A stretch of 64,000 nt of DNA. It comes from Kalmusia sp. IMI 367209 (taxonomy: Eukaryota; Ascomycota; Dothideomycetes; Pleosporales; Didymosphaeriaceae). The position numbers and the translations under genes are program-made. Positions 23,005-33,294 of the stretch are shown piece by piece. The stretch covers positions 1,488,001 to 1,552,000 of the forward strand of contig JAPEUQ010000007.1 of NCBI GenBank assembly GCA_027946365.1, given 5' to 3'. The notes beneath the pieces were generated by a model that worked only from the letters and a program-made list of their open reading frames with translations, did not search any database and was not told where the DNA came from. How positions within the stretch are numbered: the stretch's first letter is position 1; each line of letters begins with the position of its first letter.

Positions 23005-23928
23005 GAGAAAGTGGGAGATGGGTATGTAAGAATACATCATATATTGTATCAAAGCATAACGATGCTATCCTTCATCGTAGAGTAGAAATTGAAGTAGCGC
23101 TACAAATGACATTACAAGAGCAATCTTTCAATAAAAGTCTAACAAGGAATAATACGTATATCAATAGTCATCTAATGTCCAGAAAGGCCAGAAAACTCAT
23201 GACCCTGCCCCTTCCGTGGCGTAATATAACTTTAGAGAACACGAACCCAGTTCCATTCCAGAACAACTGCATACTAGGAGCTCGTGGAGACTCTAGTCAA
23301 GCACCGTGTATCTCGAGTCTTTCAACATGAATCACGTCACTTGCCATTCGCCAGCGGTGGAGTAATCAATACACCAACCTACGCGTGTTCCACCTTGACA
23401 TGGTGCATGCTCGCTCCCTTAACATGAAATGGCTTCATGATCTCTAGTCTTTGGTGTAGTGCCTTTGTCTCGGCCGCACCTCCTCCGAGCGTTGCTGCTT
23501 CGGCGTTCCACCAGCGTTATGTACCGCGTCCGACGCCAGGTAGGTGGGTTATTCCTTCTTCTATTTGTCAAAGTGAAGCCCGGTTTGCGCTTTCGATGGC
23601 TCGTCGCCTTTCCTCGTGTGCGGTGGATCCGGGCTGTCGATTTGGGAGCGAGGGAGAAGCAAGCTGCGGCACGTTATGCAGACACGAAAGGGGATTTTTC
23701 ACCAAAAGAGGATATGAGATCGATCTCTCTCTCTAGAAGAAATGCTTCAGGATATCAACTATGCACTACTTTTCAAGAGCCACGCTATGCTGTCCGAACC
23801 CATACCCATCTTGAGACCTGCTTGCTATACGGGTATTATTCAATCTGCTTTGGCTGAATCAACGCTCAAAAACGCCATGCAATGCACCAAGCAATGAAAA
23901 TGAAAAGAAAAAAAAAAGGCTCAACAAC
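23005..23928. other. Convergent intergenic region
   Basis: 3' ends of the GH43 gene and of the disordered-protein gene. No convincing gene, repeat or RNA in it. Confidence 0.5.
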
Positions 23929-26900
23929 CTAGATTCTGCCCCCCTCGACAATCTCCCTTCCGATGAGCTCCAGCTCACCACTTTCTGCCGTCCTCCTTCG
24001 CTCAAGCACCCACCTCCCTTCTCCCGCCTCGTCATGCTCTCTCACATACGCCACGCTATCCGCTGCGCTGCCCTTCCTTGAATGCCCAGCCCTCCAGCCC
24101 CCATGCGTACTACCACCTGGGGTAACAGGACTCGTCGTTGAGATGGGCGATATCAGGCCGAGGGACTGGCGGCGCGGGACGGAGGAGTTCGTCGCTGTTG
24201 CTGATGGGGAGGAGAAGGAGGGTGAATGTGTAGAGGATGGTTGGGAGGGGTGGAAGGCTGTGTGAAGGGTCAAGGGAGGTGGCGGATTGAAAGGGCGGGG
24301 TTCTGGGAGAGGTTGGGAGGGGATGGTCGAAGGTGATAAGGGGTAGGCAGCTGAGGACATGGGAAGGGGGACGCCGATGGAAGATGACACGGGCAGAGCT
24401 GGCGGGGATTGTAGTGGCATCTGCGGAATAGGCGGGATCGAGGTAGCTTGGAGATGGCTGCTCGGACTGGAGAGAGAGTTGTAGTCGCTGGCCGTTAGGG
24501 TTGGACTGTCCGGCCGCTCGTCGTATTCCCCTTCGCCTTCTAGTACCTCGTCACCGAATTCTTCGGGCACTGCATTGACTGCATCCATAAGCGCTTGCTC
24601 ATCCTCTTCAGACTCGTCAAGGCTGTCCAAGATAGCGGCCGACTCATCGCTCTCGAACGAGTCCTCATTCTGCTCCCTCATGCGATTCCCAGCCGGGCTT
24701 GCTGTGCGTGGTATGAACTGCATGCCCATAGGCGACGAGTTCCTAGGGCTGCCCGACGCGCTGCCGGGAAGACTAGCTGTACTTCCAAATGCACCCTTTC
24801 GCAATCTCATTAACGCATCTAGACTCATATCCTCCTCGTCGCGCCACCCATAAGGGCTTATCCGCGCGAGCTGAGCCAGAGCCGGACTTGTAAGAGACTG
24901 TCCCGCAAGCCCCGGGCTGGTGATAGACTGCGTACCGTCGCGGAAGTGACTGACGCTAATGAAGGAGTTACGAGTGCTGTATTCGCTGCGCTCGGTGATG
25001 GGTGTTAGGTTGGGCTCACGCATCGCATTTCGACCACTAACACTTCGACCTAACCCAGAGGGGCCAAAGAAGCCACCATATGCGTTGACGGCTTCGCCTT
25101 GAGCAGCAGCATAGAATCCAAACTCTTGTCCGTAGAATTCTTCATAGTCATTTGCGAGAGCTTCCGAGTTAGCTGCTGCAATCATTAGGTCATCGTCCAT
25201 TGCGGAGTCGTATTCGCTGTAGTCGTAGTCATCGACGAAGCTTGAACTCATGCCGAAGCCATCGTCATCAGGTGGAAAGCCGGTGGTCTCTTGGCTGAAG
25301 CGACCATCGTCGGGTATGAGGCTCGGACGTGAGTTACTCACGGAAGACGAATCGTCTGCATCAGAGCTTGACCGACCAATGTCGACGCTTGCTTTTCTGA
25401 TGAATCGGCCTTCTGCTTCAGCACGGTTTGCAGCATCTGCTAGAGCGCTATGGTAAGCATTGAGGTTGCGGTCGGGCCTTGGCTGGGCTCTTGACGTCTT
25501 GTGAGCCAGGGAGGGCTCAGATATCTCAATGTGCTTCGATAAGGCGTCGTCGTCTGCCTCGTACCCCGTTTCCGAGCTGAGCCCGTCTGGCGGACGTGAC
25601 ACAAGAGCACTGCGCAACTCTTCAAGTGGTGGAGATTTGACTTTGCGGTCGAACAGTGGGCCCGCGGGGTCGTCAAAAACTTCCTCGTCAAACTCCACGG
25701 CATCAATATCGCCCTGCTCTTCAATCATACCATCGTCAAAGTATAAATCATCGCCCAAGCCAGCTTGAGCGAATGTTACTGCTTTATTAGAGTCGGTATT
25801 GGTCTCTTGCGGCGACTCATCTGGTGTAGAGCTAGTGACATTGGCCTGCTCCTGCTGCAGGTTCATCAAGCCCAGGCCTTGGATATTGCCTATTTGTGCT
25901 TCGTCATTCCCTGGATAAGCTCTAGTCGCAGTTATGTCTGCTTGCTGGAACGTGTCTTCCGACATTGCAAACCCAATTCGATCCCCATTTGCATCAAGTG
26001 GTGTGTGCACCTCGCCGTTGATACCCATCGGGCTCATTGGATTCATCATAGGTTGTATGGATAAAGATGAGAAATCGAAAGCCGCCATGCCGGGCGACAG
26101 TGTCTGGTCGCCCAAGCCACCATACTCATCTTCCTCGCCCAGCATTGGAATATCTTCTTCGTAGCCGGCATCCATGTCAAAGTCGTCATCCATGCCAAAC
26201 TCATCGTAGTCGTCTCCAATACTATTGGTAGATATACGGGCTTCCGATTTCGATGCCTTCTCGGCCGCCTTCTGTATGTGTCGCTCTTCGAGTATCTTCT
26301 CCTGCGCAGCAGAATCACCGCCCCCTATCTGGAAGCTAAATCTAGATGCTCTACTTGTCAAATGTGTAGGTAAGCCGGCAGGTGTAAAGGATGGGTCGGT
26401 CACTGAAGTCGCTCTTGACCGTGATGAGGGCGGTGTTTTGGTGGACTTCCGCTTCCGAGGCGTTACCTCAGCGGAGATGTCGCTTGAATCAGGTGCTTCC
26501 TGTACTGGCGACAGAATGTATGACGCATAGTCCTGGCTTGCCTCTGGAGCTGGAGGCGTAGGTAAAGCAATTTGAGGCGGCGGTAATGTAGGTGAGTCTT
26601 TCGCGATGGGTGGTGGCGGAGGCGGCGATCGTGCAGGGGGTACAGCGAGAGACGAGGTCCTTTTCGAAAACTCTTGAGATGGTGGTGGCGGAGGCGAGTG
26701 CCCGGGAGGCTCAGAAATATATGAATTTCTCTTCAAAAAATCGTTGTTTGTGAGTTGCTCCCTTCTTATCGCAGCCTGGCTCTGCTCATAGCTTGTGTCA
26801 TCATCAAAGTGCTCCGTGAACACCGGCGTATGTTCTCTTTCTATCTTTGGAGGACTCGGTTCTGCTCTGCGCGGTTCACTGCCGTATGCGTTGTTGTATG

Positions 26901-27756
26901 AGAAATTCCGGTTGGGTCTAGGTGCGCTGAAATCGTGCACGATGCGGCCGCGAATACTGGGGTCGTAGTTATCCGGGATCGGCGGAACGATGGATGGTGA
27001 TCGCTGAGTAACGAGTGATTCGTCGTGTAGGGCTTCTAGTGCCTGTCCTGACCGCCGGCGCATCAACAGTGACATGGGATTGCGGAGGTTCAGTCTCGAC
27101 TTTCCGGGTTTAGGTGGTTGCGCCGTGGGTGTTGAGGGTTTTGATGTGCTGGAGAGTTTCTCGCTCAAGCCACTCATGAGCGAAGTTTGGGACTTCGAAT
27201 AGCTGGAGTAGTTTGAGGATATGGTCGAGGGCGGCAGATGAGTCGACAACGGCGCTGCCAGTGTGTCTGACTGCATCGTCTGTTCCACCACTTGCGCAAG
27301 ACTCTGCCCCTGCGGTCGCAAACCCGTAGGCTGGTTCCCTGGTGCTGAGGGTCTTGACGGTGGGCGTTTGGCATCGTAGCTCGGCGAGACATGGTCCTGC
27401 ATGGCCGGTGAAGGGGAGCGCAACGCCTTTTCCTGCGCAACGTACAGGCTCCCCGCAGTGTGGCCCTGCCCTTGATGATTTGCAGCATGCTGCGGGCTCA
27501 GCAGCGAACTATTCCCTCCCTTGTCTAGCTTCGATGCGACGCGTGGTATTGGGGGCAGCTGTGGGGGGAACGGCGACACGGGCGAACTTGACGCGTAGCT
27601 TGCATTGTCGGCCAGGCGCGGACTCGTGAAATATTCGGTGCTTGCTTGCGCGGGACTAGAAAGCGGATAGGCTGGAGGGCTAGAGACTGGCTCGGGCGAC
27701 GCGAGGCTCGACGCATTGCGCTTCGCGGCATTGCGTTTGGAAAAGAAAGGCGCCAT
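23929..27756 (-). CDS. Large disordered fungal-specific protein (1275 aa)
   Basis: One uninterrupted frame of 1275 aa from an ATG at 27756 (MAPFFSKRNAAKRNAS). I do not recognise a catalytic domain. The sequence is rich in Ser, Pro, Asp and Glu. It has Pro-rich tracts of SH3/WW-ligand type (HSPPPPPSQ and ARSPPPPPPIAKDSPTLPPP), an acidic central stretch (DDYDEFGMDDDFDMDAGYEED), a more ordered part around residues 880-1000, and a C-terminus HSRKGSAADSVAYVREHDEA followed by GRWVLERRRTAESGELELIG that looks conserved. Such architecture suits a scaffold or cortical protein, but no function can be assigned. The length without a stop and the consistent codon pattern make it a real gene. Confidence 0.8.
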   Translation of the reverse strand: MAPFFSKRNAAKRNASSLASPEPVSSPPAYPLSSPAQASTEYFTSPRLADNASYASSSPVSPFPPQLPPIPRVASKLDKGGNSSLLSPQHAANHQGQGHTAGSLYVAQEKALRSPSPAMQDHVSPSYDAKRPPSRPSAPGNQPTGLRPQGQSLAQVVEQTMQSDTLAAPLSTHLPPSTISSNYSSYSKSQTSLMSGLSEKLSSTSKPSTPTAQPPKPGKSRLNLRNPMSLLMRRRSGQALEALHDESLVTQRSPSIVPPIPDNYDPSIRGRIVHDFSAPRPNRNFSYNNAYGSEPRRAEPSPPKIEREHTPVFTEHFDDDTSYEQSQAAIRREQLTNNDFLKRNSYISEPPGHSPPPPPSQEFSKRTSSLAVPPARSPPPPPPIAKDSPTLPPPQIALPTPPAPEASQDYASYILSPVQEAPDSSDISAEVTPRKRKSTKTPPSSRSRATSVTDPSFTPAGLPTHLTSRASRFSFQIGGGDSAAQEKILEERHIQKAAEKASKSEARISTNSIGDDYDEFGMDDDFDMDAGYEEDIPMLGEEDEYGGLGDQTLSPGMAAFDFSSLSIQPMMNPMSPMGINGEVHTPLDANGDRIGFAMSEDTFQQADITATRAYPGNDEAQIGNIQGLGLMNLQQEQANVTSSTPDESPQETNTDSNKAVTFAQAGLGDDLYFDDGMIEEQGDIDAVEFDEEVFDDPAGPLFDRKVKSPPLEELRSALVSRPPDGLSSETGYEADDDALSKHIEISEPSLAHKTSRAQPRPDRNLNAYHSALADAANRAEAEGRFIRKASVDIGRSSSDADDSSSVSNSRPSLIPDDGRFSQETTGFPPDDDGFGMSSSFVDDYDYSEYDSAMDDDLMIAAANSEALANDYEEFYGQEFGFYAAAQGEAVNAYGGFFGPSGLGRSVSGRNAMREPNLTPITERSEYSTRNSFISVSHFRDGTQSITSPGLAGQSLTSPALAQLARISPYGWRDEEDMSLDALMRLRKGAFGSTASLPGSASGSPRNSSPMGMQFIPRTASPAGNRMREQNEDSFESDESAAILDSLDESEEDEQALMDAVNAVPEEFGDEVLEGEGEYDERPDSPTLTASDYNSLSSPSSHLQATSIPPIPQMPLQSPPALPVSSSIGVPLPMSSAAYPLSPSTIPSQPLPEPRPFNPPPPLTLHTAFHPSQPSSTHSPSFSSPSATATNSSVPRRQSLGLISPISTTSPVTPGGSTHGGWRAGHSRKGSAADSVAYVREHDEAGEGRWVLERRRTAESGELELIGREIVEGGRI

Positions 27757-28470
27757 TGTTGCTGTCGCGGCAGCAGGTGCTCAGCGGAGGCGATTGCTAC
27801 GGAGGGGCGACCGCTATCAGAGCCAGGCGGTAGGCAAAAGTGCGCTTGCGCCTCTCAGAGAGGCCGTAGACAGTCGACAACCATGCCTGGGCGCAGAGGG
27901 GGGAAGCGGGCTGGACGAGCGAGATGCTGCTCAGAGGCGTTTCCGACGTTGCACACTTCTCGGAAGGTTAGCGCGGGAGGGCGGGCACTGGCAGGCGCAA
28001 TGATTCGGCGACGCGTGGAGGCGGGATGCTGTGGAGCAGTGAGACGACGAGGCGTGCTGGCAGGCGGTGGAATTGCTTGCTGTTGAGTCCTTCCTCCCGC
28101 GAGCCAGGTTCATGCATGCCCAAGGATCCTGCGCAGCTGCCACATAATCTCAGCGCTCGACGCGCGAGCCATCCTCCAGCACGCTCTTCGACGTATTCTA
28201 CGCTATTCTTGCTATGTTGTCTGCACCGCAAATTGTTCCGCCATGGCTTCTACGTTGGCTCTAGAAACCGGAGGAATGGGGCCTTCAGCGCCATGTGAAA
28301 CCGCCCGAGTATGACGTTTTCGAGGGCCCTAAGCTCGAGCCTCTCTATCATGCGCCGTGCCGTTCAAGCTGACTAATCTTTCTCGCCGAATGAATGAGTC
28401 CAGGCGAAGTAGGGCCACAACATGTGATTCGACCCTATCGAGGACGAATGGAACATCATCCAGTAGCCGG
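27757..28470. other. Intergenic region
   Basis: GC-rich upstream side of the disordered-protein gene and 3' side of the HET gene. Overlapping short frames only. Confidence 0.5.
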
Positions 28471-30288
28471 TCAGACCAAGAACACAGTATCCGCTTCCTT
28501 TCCGTCATTTTGAAAGGCCTTTAGGCCGTCAATTGCCATGACACCGTGGAAGTAACTCTCGCCAACCAGCTCGAGCTCCTGGATAGATCCAGATATGGCC
28601 TTGGGCCTCATGACAAAAGGTACAGAACCGCCTAGAAGAAGACACACTCGATCACCAGGTAGCGCACCAGGCGGTACCAAGCCTATCATGCCACCATGCG
28701 TTACACAAAACGAACGCTCCCACGACGTAACGAGCATCATGTAGAACCAGTCCATCATGGTCGCTGCTGTACAATGCATAGGGTCATCATACTGGTCTTC
28801 GTAATCCTCCAGATTTTTGAAGATGGAAGCTGGTACACTTCCGCACTGCCGTGACAGTGTGTGTTTATATCTCAAATAGCCATGGTACCAGTCTTGGGGA
28901 CATTGAACCCTTTGAATGGTCCTGTTTGCTGTCATGGTTCGCCAAAAGGCTTCGAAGAGAGAAACGCTAGGAAGCGAGGGGGTTGTCATAGGATACAGGT
29001 CTTGTACACCGGCAGCGGCCATGCGTTCTGCTGCGTCGAACCACGATAATACCTGATCATCTCCGTCTGCTGCTTTGGTCTTGCACAGTGGCTCGCTGAC
29101 CTCTTTGATCGAGTCCAGGTAGAACAATCTCATCTGTAATCTTCCGTTACGATGTAAACTCACTCCCCTCTCGTCTGGTGGTACAGTCCGTGGACCCTTA
29201 TAGAAATGCCAATACAATGGTTGAGCCGTGACCTGCATGTCAGACCAATCAGGAACATAGGAAGGAAGACCTGTCAGGTTACGACGAAAGCCACACCCTG
29301 CCTTGGAGAACAACTCAAGCGTACCATATTCTAGCAGGATCTTGTTAACAACATTCTTGAGCACTTCTTCGACAGGAGCGGTATAATCAACACGTAGACC
29401 AAGAGAATGGATATCGGAGGAGAGCGCTGACAATGCATAAATGCAGTCTCTACTATCTGTCGCTTCCCTCCACCAGCATTGAAGCAGTAATTCCAGGAGT
29501 AAGAAGCTCCTTCCGGCCTCAAGGTTACTGCGGATCCATTGTATAATCGGTATCGCGCTGCACCCTGATGGCTGGCTGGCACTAGAATGCATGGCTTCGC
29601 CTGGCTCCTTGAAAAACATGCCGTTTAGTAAGGTGTTATTATCGCCTAGTATGAGTACTTTCTCCCAAGGAATGGTATGCCGTCCGAACTGGATTACGAT
29701 CTCACGACCTACAACGGCTTCTTGGAGTGTCCAGATTCGTGACCACCAGGGATGATCCAGAAAATCTCGTATTGCAATCCATTCCGGTAATCTCAATCTT
29801 GGGTAATGAATATCTAGCATGCTCTGCACATTGTGCGTACCCTCAGCAAGCTGAACATGTAGCTCATTCAGTAGACCCAGAGCCAAATCAGCATTACCTC
29901 TAGGTTGAGAGAACCAAACGATGACTCTCGAAGCATTTTCATAAATTATTTTCATGAGCAGAATCTGATGCCGTTTCTCCTCTAGATCCCGCTGGTTAAT
30001 GCAAATTGCATCGATCCAGATAACGCGGTATGCGAAGGGGTCTCGAAGCTCGAAGAGAGCATTATGTGCATTCCTGAATGTGACGAAATTCTTGTTGTTG
30101 ATTTGGATCGTATTATACACATCATTATCGCCCCAAGTGTAGGACAACGCCTCATAATCCGGCAAGGAGGCGACACTGAAGATGTTCAGTTCGCAGGTAA
30201 GAGGCTCTCTCGGACTGCCAGGATAGATCGTGAGTAGTCTGAACTCGGAGCGAGCATCTTGAAATGGCTCAAAATTAAAGTCTGACAT
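28471..30288 (-). CDS. HET-domain protein (heterokaryon incompatibility type)
   Basis: Single exon of 605 aa from the first ATG at 30288 (MSDFNFEPFQDARSEFRLL). The HET domain is clear: YEALSYTWGD at residues 45-54, VTFRNAHNALFELRD, then the hallmark VIWIDAICINQRD followed by EKRHQILLMKIIYENASRV and the WSRIWTLQEAVVGREIVIQ block. The C-terminal half (RVCLLLGGSVPFVMRP, YFHGVMAIDGL) is the usual tail of this group. HET proteins trigger growth arrest or cell death when incompatible strains fuse; most family members have unknown partners. No NACHT, ankyrin or WD repeats are fused to it. Such genes are fast-evolving accessory genes. Confidence 0.9.
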   Translation of the reverse strand: MSDFNFEPFQDARSEFRLLTIYPGSPREPLTCELNIFSVASLPDYEALSYTWGDNDVYNTIQINNKNFVTFRNAHNALFELRDPFAYRVIWIDAICINQRDLEEKRHQILLMKIIYENASRVIVWFSQPRGNADLALGLLNELHVQLAEGTHNVQSMLDIHYPRLRLPEWIAIRDFLDHPWWSRIWTLQEAVVGREIVIQFGRHTIPWEKVLILGDNNTLLNGMFFKEPGEAMHSSASQPSGCSAIPIIQWIRSNLEAGRSFLLLELLLQCWWREATDSRDCIYALSALSSDIHSLGLRVDYTAPVEEVLKNVVNKILLEYGTLELFSKAGCGFRRNLTGLPSYVPDWSDMQVTAQPLYWHFYKGPRTVPPDERGVSLHRNGRLQMRLFYLDSIKEVSEPLCKTKAADGDDQVLSWFDAAERMAAAGVQDLYPMTTPSLPSVSLFEAFWRTMTANRTIQRVQCPQDWYHGYLRYKHTLSRQCGSVPASIFKNLEDYEDQYDDPMHCTAATMMDWFYMMLVTSWERSFCVTHGGMIGLVPPGALPGDRVCLLLGGSVPFVMRPKAISGSIQELELVGESYFHGVMAIDGLKAFQNDGKEADTVFLV

Positions 30289-31424
30289 GGAAACGCAAAT
30301 GTGAAGCAGGTGTCGTTGAAGTAGAGAGGAAAATAGAGCATCCAAGTATCGAATATCAGTGCCAAGACACTAAACCTAATTATGACGCTCACACACATTA
30401 CCTTCCCACATCACATCGTCGCAAGTTTTAAAAAATCTTTGTGAAATACACGACATGGGAAATCGAAGAGAAAGCCCATGATACTACAGTCCGTATTCCG
30501 TTGTCCTGCTCATTGGTGAGCTGACTGGTACTCTTGCGCTAGTAAATGCGGCTCAGCGCCATTTAACGGTCCCGCATTGAGTCTATTTTCCACTGCCGTC
30601 CACAAACCTTGCGATATCTTCAAATGCATCAAAATAACCTATAGCTCGCGAATACCTCACTACTCTTTGTCGGAAAAGGTAAAAGAACCGACCAATGCTA
30701 GGGGATCGCAACGATAACCAGCAGCTCGTGTTCCTGCACTCCGACCTTCCTTAACGGGCACTGGTGTATCTTTATCGATAATGACGGTACCCGTGGGTGC
30801 TTGTTGGACAAGCTCCACCAAGCTTGCTAAGCTTGAGCTTGCGTTGGAACTAGGGTGGACGGTAGGACAACGCGGCGCGTTTAGTTTCGTCGTGATGGGT
30901 TTTGATGTGGTGCAAAGGTAAAACCTCCAGATGCTAGGCATGCATCGATACTTGCAGGACCAGCCAGCAACACCACCGTCGTCGCTCAGCAACGGAAGTT
31001 TGATTTGGTTCAGCTGCTGAACCAACGTCATCAATGCAGCTCCGCATGTCAATCACTCGAGCAGGGTCGCGCGCTCGGGGAAATGCGAACTCATTTAACC
31101 GATCCTGGCAGGTGGGCTGGTTATCGCGTTTTCGGGAGCAGGTAAGATTGGAGCTATGGAGCTAGAGCAAGCTCGAGCTGCGGGAAGCTGGAAGCTTACC
31201 CCGGTGCCTGTGAGAAACTTTAAGAGCTGGACGGCCCCGTTGCCTGAATGGTGAGCGCGTGTACCTAGATCGCCTCGCTCGTGGTACCTTTTGCGAGGTC
31301 CTGGAAGCTAATTGAGCGGGTTCAAGAGATTTTGGAGCCATTGGCCTTAGGTAAGTCAAGATGAATGGTGTAGTCAAAGTTAGCCACTGACGTGCTCGAT
31401 GCAGCTTCAACCACTTAATTTACC
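30289..31424. other. Intergenic region between the HET and S10 genes
   Basis: About 1.1 kb. An open minus-strand stretch at 30660-31052 lacks an ATG and recognisable features. AGCTT/GAGCT words are frequent at 30810-30845 and 31140-31200 (AAGCTTGCTAAGCTTGAGCTT and a GAGCT-rich run), without a clear regular period. The plus-strand part near 31400 is the S10 promoter. Confidence 0.45.
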
Positions 31425-33294
31425 ATGATCTCTTCTCTCAAGATCGCAGCGGCACTCCTCGCGAGTAGCGCTTCCGCGCAATTCGTTCCCGCCCCAGCAG
31501 ACCTCATTGAAAAGGTTGGCTATGCAAACATTAGTGTACGCTATAAGGAAGTCCCAACGGGCATATGCGAGCTCGATCCCAATGTCAAAAGCTACTCAGG
31601 ATACGCCGACATCGCTGAGGATCAACACATCTTCTGGTGGTTCTTCGAAGCGCGCAATCAAGACCCCTCCACCGCGCCTCTCACCGTCTGGATCAATGGA
31701 GGTCCCGGCTCTTCTTCTATGATCGGTCTCTTCCAAAGAACTCGGCCCTTGCGGCGTCGGTCCTGACCTTAAACCCTTCAACAATCCCTATTCATGGAGC
31801 AATGCGAGCAACATGCTGTTCATCGACGAGCCTTCGACGGTTGGTTTGTCCTATAGCGTACCCATCCCGGCGTACCAAGATGACAACGGATATACAATTG
31901 AGTTGCCGAATGCAACATGCCCGGATTATGCGGAGGCGTATGGTACTTGCGGCACATACTCCAAACCGTTAATCCAATCGGTTCCTAATAAGACTGAGGA
32001 TGCGGCACCGGGAATGTGGAAGACGTTGCAGGGTTTCATGGGAGCATTTCCGCAGTATTCCAGGAATGGGTTCAGCTTCACAACGGAGAGTTACGGTGGA
32101 CATTACGCACCAGTGTTCAATGGTATGTTCAACCTTTCCTTGCTAGCCACATATTGTTAACCCACTAATGATGATAACTAGCCTATATTCTCGACCAGAA
32201 TGCTAAGAACATCTCTGGAGCACACCACATCAATCTTGAAAATGTGCTGATCGGAAATGGCTGGTTCGATCCACTTATTCAATACGAAGCTTACTACAAA
32301 TATGCAACGGGAGGCAACACCTACGACTACATGCCATACAATGACACTGTTATTGCTGAATGGACTAACAACCTTTACGGCCCAGGCAACTGCCTCGACC
32401 AGACACGCGCCTGCTACGCTACCGGCTCCAACTCTGTATGCTCAAACGCAGACGATTTCTGCTATTACCATGTCGAGTATCCCTTCGACAAATACTCTGG
32501 TCGCGATGAGTACGATATGCGCTACCTGACACCCGATCCTTTCCCGTATAGTTACTACGTCGAATATTTGAATACACCAGAGGTGCAGAGTGCGATCGGT
32601 GCGTTCCAGAACTTCAGCGAGAGCTCGCGTACGGTGAGCAATGCATTTGGTAATACGGGAGATGATGATCGCGAGTCTGGCACCATTGAAGCGTGCCAGA
32701 AGTTGTTAGATGCTGGGGTGCAGGTTATGCTTTACTACGGCGATGCGTAAGATTCCCCCTTCCCCGTTAATCCCCTTCATCATAATAACACTATCTAGCG
32801 ATTATAACTGCAACTGGCTCGGCGGTCAAGGCGTTGCCGACCTCATCAACGCCACCGGTTATACCTCTGCGGGCTTCGTCAATATCAGCACCTCCGACAA
32901 CGTCGTGCACGGCCAAGTCCGCCAATCTGGTCTCTTTTCCTTCCTCCGCATTTACGAGTCCGGCCATGAAGTGCCCTTTTATCAACCCCTCGCCGCCCTC
33001 GAGATCTTCCAGCGCGCGCTGAACCAGAGCGATATCGAGACAGGCACGATTTGTGTGAAGGATGATCTTTCATACAAGACGGTGGGGACGCCGACGAGTG
33101 ATTATAGGGAGGGGAATAGCACCATACAATTTGACCTTACGCCGGCGAATGCGACGTATAATACGGAGCTTAATGCGCCGGACCCGGTACCAACGTGGGG
33201 TGCGAGTCTTGGGAAGAGGGGATCAAATGAGAGGAAGAAGAGAAGTATCCTAGGGAGACCGAAAAAGTCAAGGGGTGGGAAGAGGCCTGCTTGA
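31425..33294 (+). CDS. Secreted serine carboxypeptidase (S10) with a one-base frame break
   Basis: Three exons: 31425-32122, 32182-32746 and 32799-33294. Phases close only if one base is ignored in the AAA at 31735-31737, which would give 585 aa. Before it the frame reads WINGGPGSSSMIGLFQ and runs on to a TGA; after it the frame resumes ELGPCGVGPDLKPF with no loss of family residues. Signal peptide MISSLKIAAALLASSASAQ. S10 hallmarks: oxyanion NGGPGSSS, nucleophile in FTTESYGGHYAPVFN, Asp in YYGDADYNCNWLGG, and His in YESGHEVPFY. The C-terminus is strongly basic (ERKKRSILGRPKKSRGG), unusual for a secreted enzyme. These enzymes remove C-terminal residues in the vacuole or outside the cell. The break is either an assembly error or an inactivating insertion. 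Confidence 0.85.

Noticed and set aside
30289..30345. Upstream extension of the HET protein
   Set aside because: Begins with TTG, not ATG; the first ATG at 30288 gives a normal start.
30660..31052. Minus-strand frame of 130 codons
   Set aside because: No convincing start or motif; likely chance in the HET/S10 spacer.
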